64,000 bases of DNA, from positions 186,001 to 250,000 of the forward strand of contig CBDDBH010000032.1 of assembly GCA_965225625.1 (NCBI GenBank), in the 5' to 3' direction. How positions within the stretch are numbered: the first letter of the stretch is position 1; each line of letters opens with the position of its first letter. This DNA comes from CBDDBH01 sp965225625 (lineage in GTDB: Bacteria; Pseudomonadota; Gammaproteobacteria; JADZEE01). Of the stretch, positions 44,507 through 52,277 are shown in pieces. Made by a program: the position numbers and the translations under genes. The notes under the pieces are model-generated. The model did no database searches and was not told where the DNA came from. It saw only the letters and a program-made list of their open reading frames with translations.

Positions 44507-44968
44507 TCAATTGGGGGGAACCCAATCGTTTATAAGCTTGACCAGTTCCCCGGCATCGGTTTGTTCACGTAGGCGACGCATGAACGCCTCGTCGCTACAC
44601 ATTGTGGCCAATTCAGCAAGGATCTGCAGATGCTCGTCAGTGGATTCCTCCGGCACGGAAAGTGCGATGAATATATCGACCGGCTGCTTATCGAGCGCGT
44701 CGAAATCGACGCTATTGGTGGTGTGCAGTAATGCCGCGCGCACTTTGTTCAAATAGGCAACCCGGCAGTGGGGTATCGCAACTCCCTGTCCAAGCCCAGT
44801 ACTGCCCAAGCGTTCGCGGGCGACCAGACCGTCGAAAACAACAGCGCTTGTGAGACGCTGCTGCTTCGCCGCGATTAGCCCGGCGAGCTTCTCGAGTACC
44901 CCTTTCTTGCTCCTAACCTCGGCACTGATGGCGACATCGTCCGGCGTAAGGATCTCGTGGAAGCGCAT
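44507..44968 (-). CDS. ptsN: PtsN, EIIA-Ntr regulatory protein
   Basis: PTS fructose-IIA-like phosphocarrier of the nitrogen PTS, which regulates potassium and sigma-54-linked functions in known bacteria. The 153-aa product has the phosphorylated His in GVAIPHCRV (H67). It is the only EIIA in the window. Its ATG overlaps the hpf stop (TAATG). Confidence 0.96.
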   Translation of the reverse strand: MRFHEILTPDDVAISAEVRSKKGVLEKLAGLIAAKQQRLTSAVVFDGLVARERLGSTGLGQGVAIPHCRVAYLNKVRAALLHTTNSVDFDALDKQPVDIFIALSVPEESTDEHLQILAELATMCSDEAFMRRLREQTDAGELVKLINDWVPPN

Positions 44969-45291
44969 TAGGGCTGCTGTGCCTTGAGTCCGCCTTCGCG
45001 TCGGTGATGATCGGTAATTTTTTCCTTATGCTTACGGACCTGGCCGTCTAGTTTATCCATCATGCGATCAATAGCTGCGTACATATCATCGTGGGTGACA
45101 TCAGCATGTAGATCGGCGCCGGTAACATGGATATTGGCCTCAGCCCTGTGGCGCCGCTGTTCTACGCTTAAGACGACTTGGATTTTAGTCAACTGATCGA
45201 AGTGCCTTTCGATCCGGCCGAACTTAGTTTCTACGTACTCACGTAACGCGGGAGTCACCTCGAAGTGATGTCCGCTTAAGTTGATTTGCAT
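44968..45291 (-). CDS. hpf: Ribosome hibernation promoting factor
   Basis: Small 107-aa ribosome-binding protein that dimerises or inactivates 70S ribosomes in stationary phase. It starts MQINLSGHHFEVTPALREYV and has the VEQRRHRAEANIHV strand and DDMYAAIDRMMDKL helix of the family. It is the short HPF/YhbH form without the C-terminal dimerisation domain. It lies 24 bp after rpoN. Confidence 0.95.
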   Translation of the reverse strand: MQINLSGHHFEVTPALREYVETKFGRIERHFDQLTKIQVVLSVEQRRHRAEANIHVTGADLHADVTHDDMYAAIDRMMDKLDGQVRKHKEKITDHHRREGGLKAQQP

Positions 45292-45315
45292 AATGATCCC
45301 ATAGCGGGCAACGCC

Positions 45316-46806
45316 TCAAGCGAGACGTTTGCGCTCGTTCGACGGTGGAATGGCCAGCGCCTCGCGATACTTTGCGACAGTGCGACGCGCCACGTTTACA
45401 CCCTGGTCGCCAAGCAGCCCTGCAATTTTGCTGTCGCTCAGCGGTTTAGCCGTATTCTCCGCAGCAATTAGCTTCTTGATTACCGCGCGGATCGCAGTGG
45501 ATGAAGCCTCTCCGCCGATTGCGGTACTGACATGGCTTGAGAAGAAATACTTGAGCTCATAAATCCCACGTGGGGTGTGCATGTATTTGCGCGTTGTAAC
45601 CCGTGAAATTGTGGATTCATGCATTTCCAGCGTTTCCGCGATGTCGTGTAGAACCAGGGGTTTCATTGCTTCTTCGCCATGTTCGAGAAACGCCTGCTGG
45701 CGCTCTACGATCGACGCGGCAACCTTCAATAAGGTCTCACTACGGCTTTGCAAACTTTTTATGAACCAGCGCGCTTCCTGTAGATGTGTTTTCAGCGAGG
45801 TGTTGTCAGCGCTATCGTCGGCCCGCCGGATCATGTTCGCGTACTGCCTGTTCACTCGTAACTGCGGGGTAGCCTCGCCGTTCAGATTGACCTGCCATTT
45901 ATCCCCAACTTTGCGCACGTAAACATCCGGCACGACGTATTCAATTTCGGGATTACCAAGATGCGAGCCGGGACGTGGATTGAGGGATTGAATAAGATCG
46001 ACGACAAGACGAAGGTCCTCTTTCGGCAACTTCATGCGTCGTGTGAGTTGCGCGAAATCGTGGGAGGCGAGCAAATCCAGGTGCTCGCGGACTAATCGGC
46101 GCGCTTCGTCCAACCAAGGCATGTCGTCTAACTGAGAAAGTTGCAGCAGCAAGCATTCCCGCAGATCTCGCGCCGCGATACCTGGCGGATCCAGTGACTG
46201 GACCTGGCTGAGCACCGCTTCTACCTCATCCATGCCGATCTGGATATCGCTGTTGGCATCAAAGGTATCTTTCAGTTCCTCCAGTCCTACCGTCAGGTAA
46301 CCATCACCGTTGATCGCGTCGATGATGGCAGTCGCCATTGCATGATCCGTCGCGCTGAGCGGCAGCAGATTTAACTGCCAAAGCATTTGATCGCGAAGAC
46401 TCTCAATGCTACCGGCGTGTTCGGCGAACTGGTATCCACTTGCATCATTGGATACGGGAGAACTCAGTCCTTCATAAATGTCGTCCCAGACGCTATCAAC
46501 CGGCAGATCTTCCGGGATGTCTTCGGTTACGATAACGGTCTCGATTTCAATGTCAGCCGCCTCGACATCTACATCGGCATCGTTGTCGGCAGCCTCCGCG
46601 TCAGCCTCAGAATCATCTGTGCTGGCGTCTTCGTTTTCACCGCCAGCATCTTCATCGGCCAGCTCGAGCATCATATTGGAGTCCAGCACCTGCTGGATCT
46701 CGACATGCAACTCCATGGAAGACAGCTGCAACAGGCGGATCGCCTGTTGCAGCTGCGGAGTCATCGTTAGCTGCTGCCCCAGACGCAGTTGAATGGACTG
46801 CTTCAT
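45316..46806 (-). CDS. rpoN: RNA polymerase sigma-54 factor
   Basis: Sigma factor for -24/-12 promoters. The 496-aa product has the Gln/Leu-rich region I (LRLGQQLTMTPQLQQAIRLLQLSS), a very acidic region II (about 50-110), the core-binding domain and the RpoN box ARRTVAKYREAL near the C-terminus. A 141-bp gap separates it from lptB, so it may have its own promoter; none is clear. Confidence 0.97.
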   Translation of the reverse strand: MKQSIQLRLGQQLTMTPQLQQAIRLLQLSSMELHVEIQQVLDSNMMLELADEDAGGENEDASTDDSEADAEAADNDADVDVEAADIEIETVIVTEDIPEDLPVDSVWDDIYEGLSSPVSNDASGYQFAEHAGSIESLRDQMLWQLNLLPLSATDHAMATAIIDAINGDGYLTVGLEELKDTFDANSDIQIGMDEVEAVLSQVQSLDPPGIAARDLRECLLLQLSQLDDMPWLDEARRLVREHLDLLASHDFAQLTRRMKLPKEDLRLVVDLIQSLNPRPGSHLGNPEIEYVVPDVYVRKVGDKWQVNLNGEATPQLRVNRQYANMIRRADDSADNTSLKTHLQEARWFIKSLQSRSETLLKVAASIVERQQAFLEHGEEAMKPLVLHDIAETLEMHESTISRVTTRKYMHTPRGIYELKYFFSSHVSTAIGGEASSTAIRAVIKKLIAAENTAKPLSDSKIAGLLGDQGVNVARRTVAKYREALAIPPSNERKRLA

Positions 46807-46947
46807 CGAGGCTTGTTCAGGTTGTTGTGATCATGGAGAGGGCTGGCTGCTTTTTTCGCAACGGTCTTTATGTGCGTAGTTTAACGCAAAATTCGTGCTG
46901 CAATACGTCGCAGCGCACACTGTCGCGCTCGAAACCCAAATTAATAC

Positions 46948-47673
46948 TCAGAGTTGGAACTCGCTGCCTAGATATACCTCACGGACTTGCTCGTTGGCGA
47001 GAATCGCTTCGGCGTCGCCGTCGGCGATTATCTTACCGTCGTTGACGATATAGGCACGGTGGCAGATACCCAGGGTTTCCCGTACATTGTGATCGGTGAT
47101 CAGTACACCAATGCCGAGATTGCTTAAGTGTTTGATAATGCGTTGGATGTCGAGAACCGATATGGGATCGACCCCGGCAAACGGCTCATCTAATAGAATG
47201 AATCGAGGTTCGGTGGCCAGCGCCCGCGCGATCTCGACCCGGCGCCTTTCACCACCCGATAAGTTGGAACCGAGCGTATCTTTGATATGTGAGATATGGA
47301 ACTCACGCATCAATCCCTCCAGGCGTTCCGCCTGGCGGCGCGGCGTGATGTCCGGTACAACCTCCAATACCGCGGCGATGTTGTCGGATACGCTGAGTTT
47401 GCGAAATACGGACGCCTCCTGCGGTAGATAACCCAAACCCATACGGGCGCGCACGTCCATCGGTATGTAAGTGATATCGTGTTGATCGAGGAGAATACTG
47501 CCGGATTCAGTCGGCACCAGTCCGACAATCATGAGGAAACTGGTGGTCTTGCCGGCGCCATTGGGCCCCAGCAAACCGACCACCTCACCGCTCTCCACCC
47601 GCAGGCTGACATCCTTGACGACCTGTCGCGAACGATAGCTCTTGGCCAACTGGCGCGCGGCAAGCGTGCTCAT
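46948..47673 (-). CDS. lptB: LptB, LPS export ATPase
   Basis: Cytosolic ATPase of the LptB2FGC transporter that pulls lipopolysaccharide from the inner membrane. The 241-aa product has Walker A GPNGAGKT, signature LSGGERRR, Walker B FILLDEPFAGVDP and the H-loop ITDHNV. It lies 11 bp after lptA. lptF and lptG are not in the window, as usual. Confidence 0.97.
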   Translation of the reverse strand: MSTLAARQLAKSYRSRQVVKDVSLRVESGEVVGLLGPNGAGKTTSFLMIVGLVPTESGSILLDQHDITYIPMDVRARMGLGYLPQEASVFRKLSVSDNIAAVLEVVPDITPRRQAERLEGLMREFHISHIKDTLGSNLSGGERRRVEIARALATEPRFILLDEPFAGVDPISVLDIQRIIKHLSNLGIGVLITDHNVRETLGICHRAYIVNDGKIIADGDAEAILANEQVREVYLGSEFQL

Positions 47674-47684
47674 GCGTGCGCGCC

Positions 47685-48239
47685 CTACTGCTGCTTCTTA
47701 CGTTTCGGCGGTATGATAATTTTCACGCGCTGGCGTTTGCGCGGGGCCTCCGTAACACCTGGGGTAGGTACTTCGGTCGCGCGCGCTCGTCGCGCGGTGA
47801 GAATACTGCGCTCCGTGTCGTAGGTAATCCGGTGTCCGCTGAACAGCTTCTCGCCTTGGGTAAGCTTCGCCTTTTCGATCAGGTATAGCAGCGACTCACG
47901 TGCGTGATACTCAATTTGCAGTGCTTCGCCTTCTGTGTCGAATTCCTTATTGTCGGGGCGCTGTTTGAATCGCGCTGGTTTTCCTTCGAGGTAGGCATCT
48001 TTCAAATCCTGGTCTTCGGTGAAATTCACGGTTAACTTCTCGCCAGACATGCGGATACTGCCTTGCACCACAATCACGTTGCCCTTGTAAACGGTTACGC
48101 CCTCGGTTTCGTCCAGTTCGGCAAAGTCGGCCTCTACTTCAATAGGCTGTTCGGAATCCGTCGACAGCCCCACAACAGCGTTCGGGCATATTGCAACGAC
48201 CAGCGTCAAAACGGTAACGGCAAGTTTAGTTAACTTCAT
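47685..48239 (-). CDS. lptA: LptA, periplasmic LPS bridge protein
   Basis: A 184-aa exported protein that forms the periplasmic LPS bridge between LptC and LptD. A signal peptide (about 1-25) is followed by an OstA-like jellyroll: PIEVEADFAELDE, VYKGNVIVVQGSIRMSG and the KARLTQG/KLFSGHRITYD strands. The C-terminus is basic (PRKRQRVKIIIPPKRKKQQ). It overlaps lptC by 14 bp. Confidence 0.92.
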   Translation of the reverse strand: MKLTKLAVTVLTLVVAICPNAVVGLSTDSEQPIEVEADFAELDETEGVTVYKGNVIVVQGSIRMSGEKLTVNFTEDQDLKDAYLEGKPARFKQRPDNKEFDTEGEALQIEYHARESLLYLIEKAKLTQGEKLFSGHRITYDTERSILTARRARATEVPTPGVTEAPRKRQRVKIIIPPKRKKQQ

Positions 48240-48783
48240 GTCGACTCCTGACCTGATCCACCAGTTCGATCCGGTTGCGACCGAAATTCGCGCGCATGCC
48301 GATGGAATTCACCACCATTGTCGGACTGCGGATAATCGTTGGATTGTCGGTTTCGGCATAATCTTCTCGCATCAACACGCGCAAATCACGGGTCAGCACC
48401 TCCAGCCGGCGACCGCCGTCAGCCCCTGGGCGCCAGATTTCAACTTCACCGTACAGCAACACCACGTCATTTCCCGGGCCCACCCAGGCGCGCTCCGCGA
48501 CAACGTGCCACGGGTCGTCGGACTCATTGTAGATCTCCAGTCGCGGTTGAACCAATTCACTCGTGTCGTCATCGGGGTAATGGACCATAAAATCCGCCGA
48601 CAGACGATCTTTCACCCAACCTTCCGCATCCATGGCCGTGCGCACGAAATTCTGCATATAGTAATCGGGATCATGATCCCGAGCTTTGCGCACGACCCGC
48701 TTGTCATCATCGAACCGTTCGAGTACCCAGCCAGTGAGCACGGCGCCGATTAGCAACACAACCAAAACCACCCAGCGCAGCAC
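48226..48783 (-). CDS. lptC: LptC, LPS export membrane anchor
   Basis: Bitopic inner-membrane protein that passes LPS from LptB2FG to LptA. The 185-aa product has one N-terminal transmembrane helix (WVVLVVLLIGAVLTGWVL) and a periplasmic beta domain (DYYMQNFVRTAMDAEG, VVAERAWVGPGNDVVLLYGEVEI). Position between kdsC and lptA confirms it. Confidence 0.91.
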   Translation of the reverse strand: MLRWVVLVVLLIGAVLTGWVLERFDDDKRVVRKARDHDPDYYMQNFVRTAMDAEGWVKDRLSADFMVHYPDDDTSELVQPRLEIYNESDDPWHVVAERAWVGPGNDVVLLYGEVEIWRPGADGGRRLEVLTRDLRVLMREDYAETDNPTIIRSPTMVVNSIGMRANFGRNRIELVDQVRSRHEVN

Positions 48784-48816
48784 TTGCTTACCCTCGTTAG
48801 CGGCGTTTCAGAAGCA

Positions 48817-49365
48817 CTACTTATACGCCACGGCTTTTTGCGCGGCAAAGTGGATCTGCCAGCGCTCCAGGTCACCGCGGGCCGCCAGCAGCAGATCGCA
48901 CACTTCGCGCACCGCACCGCTACCGCCCACGCTGCGCGTGCGCCAGTGGCAGTGACTGGCCACAAATGCATCAGCATCGGCAACCGCGATGGACAGGCCG
49001 GTCGCCAGCAGCACCGGTAAATCCGGAAGATCGTCGCCAACATAGCATGTCTGGCTCGCTGACAATTTCAATTGCGCTAACAATCCGTAGAAAACCCGCA
49101 ATTTATCCTTTTCGCCCTGATACACATGTTGGATGCCCAAAACCGCCATCCGTTCCGCTACGACCGGCGCTGTGCGTCCAGAGATGATCGCAATCTCGAC
49201 GCCACTGTCACGCAGCATGACCAAGCCCTGACCATCGCGGGCATGAAAACTCTTGTATTCGGCGCCGGCCGGCCCCAACAATAAGCGCCCGTCGGTAAAA
49301 ACTCCGTCTACATCGAATATCGCGAGTTTGACGGCAGCAGCCCGGTGCGCAATGGACTCGTGCAT
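48817..49365 (-). CDS. kdsC: KdsC, KDO-8-phosphate phosphatase
   Basis: HAD-family phosphatase that makes KDO for LPS. The 182-aa product has the nucleophile motif FDVDGVFTDG (D18, D20), motif II ISGRTA and motif III VGDDLPDLPVL. It is the cap-less C0-type form. It follows kdsD by 12 bp. Confidence 0.95.
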   Translation of the reverse strand: MHESIAHRAAAVKLAIFDVDGVFTDGRLLLGPAGAEYKSFHARDGQGLVMLRDSGVEIAIISGRTAPVVAERMAVLGIQHVYQGEKDKLRVFYGLLAQLKLSASQTCYVGDDLPDLPVLLATGLSIAVADADAFVASHCHWRTRSVGGSGAVREVCDLLLAARGDLERWQIHFAAQKAVAYK

Positions 49366-49377
49366 GACGGGCGGGAT

Positions 49378-50388
49378 TCAGACTACCCCGGCCCGCAACA
49401 GATCATGCATATTCAAAACGCCTACCAACGCGTTGTTTTCGTCGACCACCAGCAGTGCGTTTATCTTGTTCGCTTGCATCAATGCGAGGCCTTCGGCCGC
49501 CAGCTGACCGCGTTGTGCGGTCTTGTAATCGCGCGTCATGACTTCGCGCATGTCCACCTTGTGTACGTCCACGCCGCGATCAAGCGTACGGCGCAGATCA
49601 CCATCGGTGAAAATACCGACAACCCGGGCTGCTTCGTCTAGCACCGCGGTCATACCCAAACCCTTGCGTGTCATCTCCACCAGCGCGTCGCGCAATAACG
49701 TGCCTTCATCGACGCTGGGCATGTCGGCACCCGTGTGAATAATTTCATCGATTTTCAGCAACAGTCGCTTGCCCAAGTAGCCGCCAGGATGAGCGCGGGC
49801 GAAGTCCTCGGCAGTAAATCCGCGCGATTCCAGCAACGCGATCGCCAATGCGTCACCCATCGCAAGCGCCGCGGTAGTGCTGGAGGTTGGCGCCAACCCG
49901 AGCGGACAGGCTTCTTCACCCACACTGACATCGATGTTGACAGTAGCGGTACTCGCCAGCGTGGATTGCGGTCGGCCGGTCATGCTGATGAGGGGAATAT
50001 CAAGTCGCTTAATAAGCGGCAGCAACAGCAGCAACTCTTCGGTCTCACCCGAATTGGAAATTGCTAGCACGACGTCCTTGGCAATGATCATTCCCATATC
50101 GCCATGACTCGCCTCGCCCGGGTGCACGAAGAACGCCGGCGTGCCCGTACTCGCGAGGGTCGCGGCAATCTTGCCGCCGATGTGTCCCGATTTGCCCATT
50201 CCGAGCACAACGATGCGCCCTTCACAGGCAAGCATGAAGCGCGCGGCGCGGGCGAAATCGTCGTTGACGCGCGAACTCAACTCACTGATTGCGCGAGCCT
50301 CCAGTTCCACCACCGCACGACCCAGTGAACACAGTGTCGCATCGATATCATCCTGCGCGCCGTGCACGGTACTGGATTCAGGCGACAT
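49378..50388 (-). CDS. kdsD: KdsD, arabinose-5-phosphate isomerase
   Basis: Makes arabinose-5-P, the first KDO precursor. The 336-aa product has a sugar-isomerase (SIS) domain (about 30-190, GMGKSGHIGGKIAATLASTG, HPGEASHGDMG) and two C-terminal CBS domains (about 205-335). It lies in the conserved yrbG-kdsD-kdsC-lptC-lptA-lptB order. Confidence 0.96.
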   Translation of the reverse strand: MSPESSTVHGAQDDIDATLCSLGRAVVELEARAISELSSRVNDDFARAARFMLACEGRIVVLGMGKSGHIGGKIAATLASTGTPAFFVHPGEASHGDMGMIIAKDVVLAISNSGETEELLLLLPLIKRLDIPLISMTGRPQSTLASTATVNIDVSVGEEACPLGLAPTSSTTAALAMGDALAIALLESRGFTAEDFARAHPGGYLGKRLLLKIDEIIHTGADMPSVDEGTLLRDALVEMTRKGLGMTAVLDEAARVVGIFTDGDLRRTLDRGVDVHKVDMREVMTRDYKTAQRGQLAAEGLALMQANKINALLVVDENNALVGVLNMHDLLRAGVV

Positions 50389-50397
50389 TTGATTCTT

Positions 50398-51363
50398 TCA
50401 AGACACCACCGATAGATACAATATCCACTGGTAGCCGCAAAATGCGCTCAACAGCAACGCGCCTTCGATCCGGTTTATGTGGCCGGGCCCGCGAAACCCG
50501 AACGACATCAGCAACATGGCAACCGCAAGACCAAGCATCACCGCGCCATCGCGCGTTACGACAACCTCTTGTATCGGGCCCGGGAAGATGAGGCCGGGTA
50601 GCGGTAACACCGCCAGCATATTGAACATGTTGGATCCAATTATGTTGCCAATAGCAATCTCCGGTTCGCCTTTCAAGGCGCTGGCTGCCGATGCAGCCAA
50701 TTCCGGCAAGCTTGTACCAATCGCAACAATCGTGAGGCCAATGATGAGTTCGCTGACGCCCAACGCGGTCGCTATCGTCGTTGCACCGTCAACGAGAATG
50801 TTGGATCCCAGCAACAGCAGAACCAGGCCCAACACCAAGCCCCGTAAAGCCCGGGACATCGGCAGGCTCACCGTTTCATCCTCAAATTCCTTCGCAAGCC
50901 GATCACCGCTGGAAGCTTTCAGGCCTAACCAAATCAGAAATCCGATCAGGGCTACGGCACCGACGGCCAGAATGATGCCGTCGCGGCGACCCAATTCGAA
51001 ATCGACCATCAACCCAACTGCCAATATCATCGCAAAGAGCATCACCGGAAACTCTGTGCGCAGAATTTTCGAGTCTACGGCGAGCGGCGCGATCAACGCG
51101 GTCGCGCCCAGAACCAAGGCGATATTTGTGATATTCGATCCGAGTGCGTTACCAATCGCGAGTTCCGGCTTTTCGTTCATGGAGGCAACCACTGCAACTA
51201 ACATTTCCGGAGCCGATGTCCCGAAACCGACGATGGTGAGGCCGATCAGCAATGGCGAGACTCCCAAATTAGCAGCCGTCGCTGATGCGCCTTCGACAAA
51301 TCGATCCGCACCGTACGTGAGTAAGCCTAGGCCAACTAAGATTTCGAGCGCCGGTAAAAGCAT
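50398..51363 (-). CDS. yrbG: YrbG-like calcium/sodium antiporter (CaCA family)
   Basis: A 321-aa membrane protein with ten hydrophobic helices and the two inverted alpha-repeats of the K+-independent CaCA exchangers: GFGTSAPEMLVA with GNALGSNITNI, and AIGTSLPELAAS with GNIIGSNMFNM. The frame opens at GTG 51390, but ATG 51363 gives the usual start just before the first helix. It is the first gene of the LPS export cluster. Ion selectivity is inferred from the family. Confidence 0.92.
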   Translation of the reverse strand: MLLPALEILVGLGLLTYGADRFVEGASATAANLGVSPLLIGLTIVGFGTSAPEMLVAVVASMNEKPELAIGNALGSNITNIALVLGATALIAPLAVDSKILRTEFPVMLFAMILAVGLMVDFELGRRDGIILAVGAVALIGFLIWLGLKASSGDRLAKEFEDETVSLPMSRALRGLVLGLVLLLLGSNILVDGATTIATALGVSELIIGLTIVAIGTSLPELAASAASALKGEPEIAIGNIIGSNMFNMLAVLPLPGLIFPGPIQEVVVTRDGAVMLGLAVAMLLMSFGFRGPGHINRIEGALLLSAFCGYQWILYLSVVS

Positions 51364-51517
51364 CGTTCGCCCATGATGCCAGATCTGCACCAGCTACAGA
51401 AATCCCGTTACCACGATTGCGCGCTTATAATCGTTGCGTGAGCCGTCATCGAACCGACCAACCGCGGTGGGTCCTTTACGGGTTGCGCCAACGGTGTTTA
51501 ATCGAGGCCAGGCAAGC

Positions 51518-52192
51518 ATGAAATGCATGATCCTCGCCGCCGGGCTGGGACGGCGCATGGGTTCATTGACCCGCACGACCCCAAAGGCCTTGCTTAGGGT
51601 TGCCGGCGATCCCCTCATCACCCATCAGGTCCGCCGGCTCGTTGCCGCCGGGCATACTGATATGGTTATAAATTACGCTGGGCACAGCGAGGAGGTCATG
51701 GAAACGCTGGGTAACGGCAATTCATTTGGCGCCAGCATTCATTACTGTGACGAAGGCGACCAGCCGCTGGAAACCGGCGGTGGCATCGTCAATGCACTGC
51801 CGCACTTGGGCAGCGAGCCTTTTGTCGTCGTTAACGCAGACGTGTGGACCAATTTTCCTTTTGAGACATTGCAGCCTCCCGTACAGGGTCTCGCCCACCT
51901 CATCCTTGTCGCCAATCCGCCTCACAACCCGCGGGGCGACTTCGGCCTTGTCGATGGACGCGTATCGCCGGCGACTGGGCCGCGACTGACCTTCACAGGC
52001 ATTGGCGTCTATCGGCCCGAGCTGTTTTACGATTGCCCGCCCGGACGCAGGCCACTGGCGCCGATACTCACCGCGGCTGCTAGCCTGCAGCGTATCACTG
52101 CCGAGTGCTTCGAAGGCCTGTGGATGGACGTCGGCACGGCGGCACAACTCGATGCGGTGAGGGCACTCGCCGTAGCGTCTGACAGCGGATAA
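51518..52192 (+). CDS. murU: MurU-like nucleotidyltransferase (MurNAc-1-P uridylyltransferase family)
   Basis: A 224-aa nucleotidyltransferase with the signature LAAGLGRRMGSLT, PKALLRVAGDPLI, LETGGGIVNAL and VNADVWT. Size and motifs fit MurU, which recycles MurNAc-1-P to UDP-MurNAc in pseudomonads. Upstream in-frame codons to 51434 are not needed; ATG 51518 opens directly onto the nucleotide-binding motif. The kinase partner amgK, usually just before it, is absent here. Mannose-1-P guanylyltransferase is the common alternative annotation. Confidence 0.8.
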   Translation: MKCMILAAGLGRRMGSLTRTTPKALLRVAGDPLITHQVRRLVAAGHTDMVINYAGHSEEVMETLGNGNSFGASIHYCDEGDQPLETGGGIVNALPHLGSEPFVVVNADVWTNFPFETLQPPVQGLAHLILVANPPHNPRGDFGLVDGRVSPATGPRLTFTGIGVYRPELFYDCPPGRRPLAPILTAAASLQRITAECFEGLWMDVGTAAQLDAVRALAVASDSG

Positions 52193-52258
52193 CGGCCGTT
52201 TTAGCGCCCGCGAAGGTCAAATCCACAACATCTTGTGGTTACAGCAGAGCCGTTACCC

Positions 52259-52264
52259 TATAAT
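52259..52264 (+). promoter_or_regulatory. Possible -10 element upstream of the transglycosylase gene
   Basis: A perfect TATAAT stands 13 bp before ATG 52278. The -35 match 17 bp upstream (TGGTTA) is poor. If real, the transcript would have a leader of only about seven bases. Confidence 0.35.
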
Positions 52265-52277
52265 CTGTTACCCAACC

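Noticed and set aside
50477..51376. 299-codon frame on the + strand.
   Set aside because: It is exactly antisense to the yrbG antiporter gene, whose ten-helix product and operon context are clear.
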